Made by a program: the position numbers and the translations under genes | Notes under the pieces: generated by a model | The model's input: only the letters and a program-made list of their open reading frames with translations | Told to the model about the DNA's origin: nothing | Database searches by the model: none | From: Pseudovibrio sp. Ad37 | GTDB lineage: Bacteria; Pseudomonadota; Alphaproteobacteria; Rhizobiales; Stappiaceae | Length of the DNA: 64,000 nucleotides | Assembly: GCF_001623075.1 (NCBI RefSeq) | Contig: NZ_LMCF01000022.1 | Location: forward strand, 38,206-102,205 | Reading direction: 5' to 3' | In this document: positions 26,285 to 33,938 of the stretch, in pieces | Layout: each line of letters opens with the position of its first letter | Numbering within the stretch: the first letter of the stretch is position 1

Positions 26285-26656
26285 CTAATATTTCGTTTTG
26301 CCATGGAATGATGGCTGCACAAACCAGTAAAGCAGCAGCAAACCACCTAGAATCGGTATGAAAGCGATCAGCAACCAAAAGCCAGATCGATTGATGTCAT
26401 GCAGCCGCCGCACGGCCACAGCCAGATTGGGCAGGAAGAGCGCGATGCTCAAGATGGAGCTCAACGGGGCCCCGTCCTGTACACTGCCCGCAGGCAATCC
26501 CAGAGTAGGGGCGATCACAAAATTATCGATTAGGTGAGACGCAACCATCACGATGAAAACGAACAGTGCCCACCACCAGTATTCGGATCGCGGTGCGCGG
26601 CCTGTGAACTGCACATACTTCTTGAAACAAGTTCTGATAGCTCGTTCAAAGGTCAT
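26285..26656 (-). CDS. DUF805 membrane protein (copy 2)
   Basis: About 123 residues starting MTFERAIRTCFKKYVQFTGR, followed by the DUF805 core RSEYWWWALFVFI, AVAVRRLHDINRSGFWLL and a terminal helix; four probable transmembrane helices. Function of DUF805 is unknown. It is a diverged tandem copy of the next gene: the N-termini align residue for residue, and the DNA before each start also aligns, so gene and leader were duplicated together. Confidence 0.85.
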   Translation of the reverse strand: MTFERAIRTCFKKYVQFTGRAPRSEYWWWALFVFIVMVASHLIDNFVIAPTLGLPAGSVQDGAPLSSILSIALFLPNLAVAVRRLHDINRSGFWLLIAFIPILGGLLLLYWFVQPSFHGKTKY

Positions 26657-26750
26657 CGCGTCCTCATATTGTTGCTCTGCTGCGCTCGCAGCCTGAATGC
26701 CAGAATGCCAAGGAACACAAACTCTCGGCAATCACTGAGATGTTGCGGAA

Positions 26751-27131
26751 TCACTGATAACGGGCAATCACAACTTCTCGGGATGGCAGGATGTGAAGAT
26801 AGAGTAAGAACACCCAGCCTATGATTGGCAAGAGCCAGAGAAATAACCAAAACCCGGAATAATTCACATCATGAAGGCGACGAACGCCCACGGCTAACCC
26901 CGGCAGGAGCAATATAGCTGAGATGATCAAACCTATTGGCTGCGTGGTGTGCTGATTGCTCTCAGGAATTTGCTGAAAAAGACTTTCAAGGATCAACCCG
27001 TCAACACCAGCTGCGAGCATGCTCATAATGACGCTGAAGAGGACCCACCACCAGAACTCAGAGCGGGATGCACGACCATAGAAGTGAGCATACTTCTTGA
27101 AACAGGTTCTGACAGCTTGGTTAAAGGTCAT
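26751..27131 (-). CDS. DUF805 membrane protein (copy 1)
   Basis: 126 residues starting MTFNQAVRTCFKKYAHFYGR, then RSEFWWWVLFSVIM and VGVRRLHDVNYSGFWLFLWL; four probable transmembrane helices. Same family and architecture as the adjacent copy, 94 nt away in the same direction. Upstream DNA shares the CCAAG...CAATTACTGAGATG-type segment with that of copy 2, and both starts follow a GAGGATGCG/GAGGACGCG-like site. Confidence 0.85.
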   Translation of the reverse strand: MTFNQAVRTCFKKYAHFYGRASRSEFWWWVLFSVIMSMLAAGVDGLILESLFQQIPESNQHTTQPIGLIISAILLLPGLAVGVRRLHDVNYSGFWLFLWLLPIIGWVFLLYLHILPSREVVIARYQ

Positions 27132-27258
27132 CGCATCCTCACGTTAATTGCCAAATCTATGACGGTCCGAAGGTCAGAATGCCAAGCAACGTGTTTCAAC
27201 TGCAATTACTGAGATGCAAGGGGCCTGTGACTGTGGTTCAATTGAAAGCCCAAATGCA

Positions 27259-27297
27259 AAACAGGAGAGCAAAGAACCGGTCTTTACTCTCCTGTTT
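27259..27297. terminator. Terminator hairpin after the feo operon
   Basis: AAACAGGAGAG (27259-27269) and CTCTCCTGTTT (27287-27297) form a perfect 11-bp stem with a further AAAGA/TCTTT pairing inside. It lies 24 nt past feoC. T-rich flanks occur on both strands. Its position suggests it ends feoABC mRNA. Confidence 0.7.
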
Positions 27298-27320
27298 GTG
27301 TTTATTTGCTTAAGCAGAGC

Positions 27321-27554
27321 TTACTGTTTGAGCTGATACTGAACCGTCGGCGCAAAGCTGCATCCCCCACAGGAGCTTGCACAGCTGCTGGAGGCGGAGC
27401 TTGAGGAGCATCCCACTTCCTCAATGCGCCCCAATGCTTTGAGTTGAGAAACCATGGCCATGGCAAAATCACTTGGGATGTTCATATCCTGAGCGATCTC
27501 GCCAACAGTGGCACCGCCACGCTTTGCCAAAACACCTTCGATTTGCTGCAACAT
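27321..27554 (-). CDS. feoC: FeoC-like protein with Cys-rich tail
   Basis: 77 residues beginning MLQQIEGVLAKRGGATVGEI, a winged-helix FeoC-type HTH (residues about 1-48), then a Ser/Cys cluster GCSSSSASSSCASSCGGCSF with four cysteines that could hold an Fe-S cluster. FeoC proteins modulate FeoB stability or act as iron-responsive regulators. It starts 1 nt after the feoB stop. A longer frame upstream in another phase is only a shadow of feoB. Confidence 0.82.
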   Translation of the reverse strand: MLQQIEGVLAKRGGATVGEIAQDMNIPSDFAMAMVSQLKALGRIEEVGCSSSSASSSCASSCGGCSFAPTVQYQLKQ

Positions 27555-27555
27555 T

Positions 27556-29898
27556 TTATTCTGCGGCCTCCAGTGCTGCCTGATGCGCAATGGTGCTCTC
27601 TGCTTTCTGACGCATGAAGACCAACACACTGGCAATTGCAGCCAGCAGTCCAATGATCCAGAGCGCAGAAGACGTTGGATGGCGAGCAAAGGTGCCAATC
27701 TGATAAGCCAGAGAAGCGCCGGAATAGGCCAGCAAGGTGGTCCAGCCTGCCGCAAACAGAGCCCAGTTGCGACCAACCTCACGCCAGATAGTTGCCAGAG
27801 CTGCAGTACACGGAATGTAAAGCAGCACAGCAACCATGTAGGCGAATGCACCAACCTTGCCGTCAAAGTGCGCTGCAAGTGCAGTGAACAAGCCAACCTC
27901 AACCTCTTGCTCTTCTGCAGCCACATTGAAGCTGGAGGTGTCACCAATATCGATGCCAAGTGGATCAAGCATCTGCGAAGTCAAGTCCACAATGCTGGTC
28001 GTGAAGGTATTGATGGCCTCTTGCGCGGTTTCCAGCGGTGCAGGAGCTCCACCTTCTTCATCAGTGGTGACGTAGAGTGTCTGCAAGGTACCAACCACAG
28101 CTTCCTTCGCAAAGATGCCAGTGACTAGACCGACTGTGGCTGGCCAGTCATCTTCACTCAGCCCCATAGGAGCGAAGATTGGTGTTACTTGCTTGGAAAC
28201 CACTGCTAGAACAGAGTTGCCATTGGCCTCGTTGCCAACGTTTCCTTTGAAGTCCACGGAGTTCAAAATGGTCAGAACAGCGACCACCGTGACAATGATC
28301 TTACCAGCGCCAAACAGGAAAATCTTCAGACGCGTCCAGACCAACTTCATCACCTGCGCAAACTGTGGCATCTGATAGGTTGGCAGCTCAATCGCAAGAC
28401 TGGTGGATTGCCCTTTATAGAAGGATTTGGACAGCGCCCAGCCTGTAAAGACAGCAACGCCAACGCCCAGTAGATAAAGCGCGAACACGATGTTTTGGCC
28501 ATTGACTGGGAAGAACGCAGCAGCAAACAGCGCATAAACCGGCAGACGTGCACCACAAGACATGAACGGCGCCATCATGGATGTCACCACCCGCTCACGC
28601 TCCGTCTCAAGCGTACGGGTCGCCACAACAGCAGGTACAGTGCAACCAAAGCCCAGAATAAGCGGCAGGAAGGCACGACCGGGCAGTCCGATCCGGCGCA
28701 TCAGGCCATCTGCAACCACTGCGGCACGAGCCATATACCCGCTCTGCTCAAGGAAAATCTGACAGAGGAAAAGCAAACCGACGATAGGGGCGAACGTACC
28801 GACAGTCTGTAAACCTCCGCCAAGTGCTGTGATCAGCATTTCCAGTGCACCACCTTCAAGCCCAACTGCATAAAGCAGGCTCAACGGCGCCTGAATAAAC
28901 AAGGCGTCTCCCAATCCATCAAACAGATCGATGAAGTAGGAGGAAACATTAATCGCGATGAAGAACATCGCATACATCGCACCAAGGAACACAAACGGGC
29001 CAGCCCACTTGGAAAGCACAAAGCGGTCAATCTTATCTGAGAAGCTGCGCACATCCTGTGGCTCAGGCAGTTCCATCAATTGCGCGAGGGAATAAGCACG
29101 ATTGAAGTAACTCGTCGCCATCACCAGCTCAGTTGGATCTTGCAGGCGAAGCTCACATCTATTGGAAACAGCTTGAGCCTTCTCCAGCACAGCAGCAGGC
29201 ACCATCTCACGCGCCAGCTTGTCTCCTTCCATCAACCGATGCGCCAATGGCATGGATTGATCTGACAAGGCCGGAGCCAGTTTGGTGATCTCATTTGCTA
29301 GCTCTTTGACAGGCTCAATCAGATCAAACGGGTCTGTCAATAAACGGGAAGGGACATCTGGTGAGCGAACGGCAGTCGACAATTCATCACGCAAACCAGC
29401 CAGAGAATGTTCGTCGTGTACTGAAGTTGCGATCACCGGCATAGCAAGTGCAGCTGAGAGGCGATCAGCAGCTGACTGCAAAACACCTGCAGGCCAAAGA
29501 TCTGCTTTGGTCATCACTGCAACGATTGGCACATCAAATGCGAGGGCCTGCAGCAAAATAGCGAGAGAACGCTCCAGCGCAATCGGATCAAGCACAACGG
29601 CCAGTGCAGCCGGGCGATCAGACAAAAGCGCCTGACGGGTAATACGCTCGTCAATTCGGTCATCTTCAGGGGAGGAAAGTGTCGCAACACCCGGCAGGTC
29701 CAGCAGGGCGAGCGTGGTGGTCTGAGTCTGGCAAATGCCAGTCTTACGATCAACAGTAACACCGGGCCAATTGCCGATAACCTGACTGCGGCCAGTCAAC
29801 TTGTTGAACAGGCTGGATTTGCCGGAGTTGGCAGTTCCAAGCAAATGAACTTGGGGTTTGTCTTCACAGCGACAAGAGCCGGTGTCGTGGCAGCTCAT
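27556..29898 (-). CDS. feoB: Ferrous iron transporter FeoB
   Basis: 780 residues. A Cys-rich tip (MSCHDTGSCRCEDK) is followed by the G domain: G1 GTANSGKSSLFNKLTG, G2 region NWPGVTVD, G3 DLPG, G4 MTKADL. The membrane part carries the two Gate segments, with GYMARAAVVADGLMRRIG and GFGCTVPAVVATRTLE containing the conserved cysteine. It imports Fe(II) across the inner membrane, driven or gated by GTP. Overlaps feoA (ATGA). The extra cysteines at the N-terminus are not typical of E. coli FeoB. Confidence 0.95.
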   Translation of the reverse strand: MSCHDTGSCRCEDKPQVHLLGTANSGKSSLFNKLTGRSQVIGNWPGVTVDRKTGICQTQTTTLALLDLPGVATLSSPEDDRIDERITRQALLSDRPAALAVVLDPIALERSLAILLQALAFDVPIVAVMTKADLWPAGVLQSAADRLSAALAMPVIATSVHDEHSLAGLRDELSTAVRSPDVPSRLLTDPFDLIEPVKELANEITKLAPALSDQSMPLAHRLMEGDKLAREMVPAAVLEKAQAVSNRCELRLQDPTELVMATSYFNRAYSLAQLMELPEPQDVRSFSDKIDRFVLSKWAGPFVFLGAMYAMFFIAINVSSYFIDLFDGLGDALFIQAPLSLLYAVGLEGGALEMLITALGGGLQTVGTFAPIVGLLFLCQIFLEQSGYMARAAVVADGLMRRIGLPGRAFLPLILGFGCTVPAVVATRTLETERERVVTSMMAPFMSCGARLPVYALFAAAFFPVNGQNIVFALYLLGVGVAVFTGWALSKSFYKGQSTSLAIELPTYQMPQFAQVMKLVWTRLKIFLFGAGKIIVTVVAVLTILNSVDFKGNVGNEANGNSVLAVVSKQVTPIFAPMGLSEDDWPATVGLVTGIFAKEAVVGTLQTLYVTTDEEGGAPAPLETAQEAINTFTTSIVDLTSQMLDPLGIDIGDTSSFNVAAEEQEVEVGLFTALAAHFDGKVGAFAYMVAVLLYIPCTAALATIWREVGRNWALFAAGWTTLLAYSGASLAYQIGTFARHPTSSALWIIGLLAAIASVLVFMRQKAESTIAHQAALEAAE

Positions 29899-30215
29899 TG
29901 GCTAACCTCTTCCACCAAAATGGTGTCAGCCAGATCAACGCCAACTGCCACGCGCTGAGAGCCGATGGAAAGGATACGTGCCCGCTTGCCGCTGCCTTCA
30001 AAAATAGAAAGTGGACGGTCACTCGTCAGGCCAAGAGAGCGCAACTTCAGGGCATCTGCCCGGTTTCGCCCAAGGCGAACAACTTTCAACTCAACACCTG
30101 CACGCGCTTCTGTCAGCGGCTTGGCCTGTACAGGTGGAACGAATGTTTCGCGGTAAGGCGCGAAGACTTCTTTATGGGGTGCTTGCTCGAATGTTTCTCT
30201 GGCTAGCAAAGACAT
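29895..30215 (-). CDS. feoA: FeoA domain protein
   Basis: About 106 residues with a C-terminal SH3-like FeoA domain (LTEARAGVELKVVRLG through RVAVGVDLADTILVEEV), preceded by about 35 variable residues. FeoA interacts with FeoB and is needed for ferrous iron uptake. I chose ATG 30215 because GGAG lies 7 nt upstream; ATG 30248 and ATG 30275 remain possible. First gene of feoABC. Confidence 0.85.
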   Translation of the reverse strand: MSLLARETFEQAPHKEVFAPYRETFVPPVQAKPLTEARAGVELKVVRLGRNRADALKLRSLGLTSDRPLSIFEGSGKRARILSIGSQRVAVGVDLADTILVEEVSQ

Positions 30216-30330
30216 CAACGTCTCCAAAATCTTATTTCTTGAAGACATAAAACTGCAATTGCGAATGACTTGCAATGACGGGAATCAAACAAAAAGGGAA
30301 GATTCCCGCATAATAGAGTGCTGCTATCAC

Positions 30331-30347
30331 TTTGGAATTATTATAAA
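30331..30347. promoter_or_regulatory. Irr-box (ICE)-like palindrome upstream of feoA
   Basis: TTTGGAATTATTATAAA matches the alphaproteobacterial iron control element TTTAGAA-N3-TTCTAAA at 12 of its 14 defined positions (one mismatch in each half). It lies about 115 nt upstream of the feoA start. Irr binds such sites under iron limitation. The match is seen; regulation is inferred. Confidence 0.55.
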
Positions 30348-30357
30348 AAATGGAATA

Positions 30358-31926
30358 TTACTGTAATTGAGGCAGCCTTGTCACTCTACGCGCTTGTTCT
30401 AAAACAGCTTCTTTGGATTTAGCACTATCCAGCCTAACCCAGTGAATCTCGCCCAGGTCGTAACTTTGCTGCAGCCGCACCACCTCAGAGTCTGCATCTG
30501 ATGCGTCGCCGTGTCGCGCATCAACACGGTTGATAAGCGTCTCCACATCAGCTTCCAGCCAGATCCCCTGAAATTCTGCACCCGTCTTTATGGCAAGTTG
30601 CTCAACTGAGTCTCTTTCTGCCGGCTTGCTATAAACCCCATCGATAATGACGGAGTGCCCGGCTGCCAACACCACTTCAGCCCGATGCAGCAACTCAGCA
30701 TAGACCGTGGCTGAAAACTCTGGTGTGTAGGTTTCCTTGCCAGCAGTCTCCACCTCACCGATCTCCAGCATCTCCTTACGCAAAACATCCGTACGCAGAT
30801 GTATGGCTCCCGGCATGCGCCCAAGTAAGGGGGCCAGCCCTTGAGCAAGCGTGGTTTTACCAGTGCCGGAAAGACCGCCAATCACACAAAGCACGGGTGG
30901 AGTCGGCTCAAGTGCTCTCTGGCAAATCTCAAAATACTCTTGTGCCTGATACTCTGTCTTCCGCCGTGTTTCACCTTCTTGGTGCAATGACGCCGCTGCC
31001 CCGATCTTGGCGCGGATCGCAGCTCGCATCATCAGGTAGAACCTTAAGACGCGGATGTCCTCCAGATGCTTTGGCTGTCGCGCCAGCTGGAGATAGGTGT
31101 ATAGCACCACATTAGCTGCTTCGGGCTCTTTTCGCTCACATAGGTCTAGTAGTAAAAAGGCGAGATCATAAAGAACATCTCCCGTCGCGATCGCATCATC
31201 AAACTCAACCGCATCAAACAGAAGCGGCTTCCCGTCATGCATAACGATATTGGCAAGGTGAGCATCGCCATGATTGAGACGCACGAGCCCCAACTCGCCG
31301 CGGTCCCGGATCATGCCCTCGATATGCTGGTGCTCTTTGCGTGCAGCTTCGTCCAGTGCCAACACTTGGTCACTGGGAAAAAACTGCGGGAACTCTTGAA
31401 ATGCCTCAAGGTTTTGGTTGGTGTAATTGAGCAGATCATCAATCCACGGCTGGGCTTCCCGCTGTGTTGTCCGGCTATGGGCATCTACCATCAGTTTCGC
31501 TAAGTCTACCGCCAGCTCTCTGCTGATACCCTTTTCCTCAGCAACCCTGTCCAGCCCGAGGTGCTCGTTAAAGCGGTTCATATGGACCACCCATTCAACG
31601 ACAGCGCCATGACCGGCCAGCTCCAAAGAGCCATCCTGCTCCAACGTGATCGGCAGAGTGCTGCGGTAAATCTGCGGGGCATACTGACTGTTGAGTTTGA
31701 TCTCGGCTTCACAAGCCGTTTTCCGCTTCTCTAAAGTGGAATAGTCAAGGAACGGAAACTTCACATCCCGCTTCATCTTGTAGGCATCATTTCCAACAAG
31801 AAAGGCAATATTGGCATGTGTGTCGATGCGCTTGACCTCTTGCCCCCGGTGCGCCTCCGGAGAGGTGAAAAAGCTGATGATGTCGCTTTGGGTCAGAGTA
31901 TCCACGTCAAAACTGTCAGCGGTCAT
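30358..31926 (-). CDS. Bifunctional aminoglycoside-phosphotransferase-like/P-loop kinase protein
   Basis: About 522 residues. The N-terminal half resembles the APH/choline-kinase fold (LVRLNHGDAHLANIVMHDGKPLLFDAVEFDD in two stretches: HGDAHLAN catalytic loop and FDAVEFDD metal motif). The C-terminal half is an AAA/zeta-like P-loop kinase (IGGLSGTGKTTLAQGLAPLL, Walker A). This two-domain family is widespread in Proteobacteria, and its substrate is not settled. I chose ATG 31926 preceded by GGATGGACTC; ATG 31938 and upstream codons are alternatives. It stands alone, facing away from the TPP-enzyme gene. Confidence 0.8.
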   Translation of the reverse strand: MTADSFDVDTLTQSDIISFFTSPEAHRGQEVKRIDTHANIAFLVGNDAYKMKRDVKFPFLDYSTLEKRKTACEAEIKLNSQYAPQIYRSTLPITLEQDGSLELAGHGAVVEWVVHMNRFNEHLGLDRVAEEKGISRELAVDLAKLMVDAHSRTTQREAQPWIDDLLNYTNQNLEAFQEFPQFFPSDQVLALDEAARKEHQHIEGMIRDRGELGLVRLNHGDAHLANIVMHDGKPLLFDAVEFDDAIATGDVLYDLAFLLLDLCERKEPEAANVVLYTYLQLARQPKHLEDIRVLRFYLMMRAAIRAKIGAAASLHQEGETRRKTEYQAQEYFEICQRALEPTPPVLCVIGGLSGTGKTTLAQGLAPLLGRMPGAIHLRTDVLRKEMLEIGEVETAGKETYTPEFSATVYAELLHRAEVVLAAGHSVIIDGVYSKPAERDSVEQLAIKTGAEFQGIWLEADVETLINRVDARHGDASDADSEVVRLQQSYDLGEIHWVRLDSAKSKEAVLEQARRVTRLPQLQ

Positions 31927-32225
31927 GAGTCCATCCATCAAAACTACGCGAAAGCAAACTCTCTGGAGGTGTTGTGCACCTTCAGGCTGCAATTGCCAAT
32001 CTATCAATCGAGCTTAGGAGGTATTCTAGGGCCATAGATTTATTGTGAAAGTGAAAAACAGGGGTAACTCAACAAACTACTCAATCTGTCATGCAGGCTT
32101 CATCATTCACACTGTGTTTTGCCCAGTTCATTCCATCTAGGAATAATAAAGAGAAATACTGCAGATTTTCACGAGAGCATAATCCGCGTATCTTCGCCTC
32201 AATCGAATTAGGACTGGAGTGAGGG

Positions 32226-33899
32226 ATGAGCCAGACAATGCGGACCGGTGGTCAGTTAATCGTGGATGCGCTGGAAGATCAGGGCGCCGAGCGTGTCTTC
32301 TGTGTGCCGGGTGAGAGCTATCTTGCTGTTCTGGATGCGCTGTATGATGCCTCCGTTCCAATAACCCTGTGCCGTCAGGAAGGCGGCGCGGCCATGATGG
32401 CAGAGGCTTGGGGTAAAATGACCGGCAAGCCGGGCATTTGCATGGTGACACGCGGTCCGGGTGCAACCAACGCATCTGCTGGCGTGCACATTGCGCAGCA
32501 GGATTCTACTCCGATGATCCTGTTTGTCGGCCAGATTGCTCGCGATATGCGCGAGCGTGATGCCTTTCAGGAAGTCAATTACCGTCAAATGTTTGGCAGC
32601 ATCGCCAAATGGGTTGCTGAGATTGATCAAGCGGACCGCATCCCGGAAATGATCTCTCGCGCTTACCATGTCGCAACATCAGGCCGTCCCGGTCCTGTCG
32701 TTTTGGCCTTGCCAGAAGATATGCTGATCGAACTGGCCGAAGCACAACGTGTTCCGGCTATGCGCCCAATTGAGACTTATCCGTCCAATCATCAGATGGA
32801 AGAGTTTCAACAACTGCTGGAAGGGGCCGAGCGTCCATTCTTCATTCTCGGCGGTTCCCGCTGGTCAGAAGAGACCTGTGACACCTTTAAGGCTTTTGCT
32901 GAAAAGCCCAGTTTGCCGGTTGGCGTATCGTTCCGCCGCCAAATGCTCTTTGACAACGGCCATACCTGCTACGCTGGTGATGTGGGCATTGGCATCAACC
33001 CGAAGCTCAAAGCTCGCATCGAGAACTCAGATCTCATTGTTCTGCTCGGCGATATCCTCTCCGAGATGCCAAGCCAGTCTTATTCCATGCTGAACATTCC
33101 AGTACCGGCACAAAAGGTCGTTCACATCCATCCGGGTGCAGAGGAACTTGGGCGCATGTACATGCCAACGCTGGGTATCAACGCCAGCCCTGCAGGCTTC
33201 TGCGAAGCTCTGGCAGAGTTAGACATAAAGCAGCAAGCTGGCTGGAAAGCACAGGTTGAAGAAGCGCATGCGGATTATCTGGCATGGTCAGGTGCTCGCC
33301 CAACGGTGACGGGTGATCTGCAAATGGCTGAGGTGATGGAGTGGATTGAGAACAACCTCGATGACTCCACCATCTTCACCAATGGTGCGGGCAACTACGC
33401 CACTTGGGTGCATCGCTTCCATCGCTTCCGCAAATATAACACGCAGCTGGCTCCAACCTCCGGCTCAATGGGCTATGGCCTACCAGCAGCCGTAGCAGCC
33501 AAGCTCAAGTTCCCTGAGCGTGATGTGGTCTGTTTTGCGGGTGACGGATGTCTGCAGATGACCATTCAGGAGCTGGGTACTGCAGCGCAGGAGGGTGCAA
33601 ACATTATTGTAGTTGTTGTCGACAACGGCATCTACGGCACAATCCGCATGCATCAGGAACGTGAGTATCCAGGGCGCATCAGCGCAACCACACTGCACAA
33701 TCCAAACTTTGCTGATGTTGCAAAAGCCTATGGCTTCCACTCAAGCACAGTGAAAACGGCTGATGAGTTCGGTCCCGCCTTTGAAGCTGCAAAAGCAAGC
33801 GGCAAGCCAGCTCTGTTGCATCTGCATCTGGACCCAGAAGCGATCACGCCAATCCGTTCGCTGTCGCAGATCCGCGAAGCCTCTATGGCGACCAGTTAA
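32226..33899 (+). CDS. Thiamine-pyrophosphate enzyme, acetolactate-synthase-like large subunit
   Basis: 557 residues with three TPP-enzyme domains: Pyr domain with catalytic Glu52 in CRQEGGAAMMAEA, central domain (PFFILGGSRW), and PP domain with FAGDGCLQMTIQELG and VVVDNGIYG (GDG...N magnesium/TPP motif). It belongs to the acetolactate synthase/benzoylformate decarboxylase superfamily. No small regulatory subunit (ilvH) is adjacent, so it is probably a catabolic or specialised enzyme rather than the biosynthetic IlvB. ATG 32226 follows GGAGTGAGGG. Confidence 0.85.
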   Translation: MSQTMRTGGQLIVDALEDQGAERVFCVPGESYLAVLDALYDASVPITLCRQEGGAAMMAEAWGKMTGKPGICMVTRGPGATNASAGVHIAQQDSTPMILFVGQIARDMRERDAFQEVNYRQMFGSIAKWVAEIDQADRIPEMISRAYHVATSGRPGPVVLALPEDMLIELAEAQRVPAMRPIETYPSNHQMEEFQQLLEGAERPFFILGGSRWSEETCDTFKAFAEKPSLPVGVSFRRQMLFDNGHTCYAGDVGIGINPKLKARIENSDLIVLLGDILSEMPSQSYSMLNIPVPAQKVVHIHPGAEELGRMYMPTLGINASPAGFCEALAELDIKQQAGWKAQVEEAHADYLAWSGARPTVTGDLQMAEVMEWIENNLDDSTIFTNGAGNYATWVHRFHRFRKYNTQLAPTSGSMGYGLPAAVAAKLKFPERDVVCFAGDGCLQMTIQELGTAAQEGANIIVVVVDNGIYGTIRMHQEREYPGRISATTLHNPNFADVAKAYGFHSSTVKTADEFGPAFEAAKASGKPALLHLHLDPEAITPIRSLSQIREASMATS

Positions 33900-33911
33900 T
33901 CTGAAAATATC

Positions 33912-33938
33912 GGAGACGGTGATCTAACTCATCGTCTC
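33912..33938. terminator. Hairpin between convergent genes
   Basis: GGAGACGGTGA and TCATCGTCTCC pair in 10 of 11 positions around the loop TCTAAC, in the gap between the TPP-enzyme stop and the convergent Pat-like gene, overlapping that gene's stop codon. There is no strong T-run, so this is a weak terminator call. Confidence 0.4.

Noticed and set aside
27321..27968. 215-codon minus-strand frame ending as FeoC
   Set aside because: Only the last 77 codons (from ATG 27554) resemble FeoC; the upstream part is feoB in another phase.
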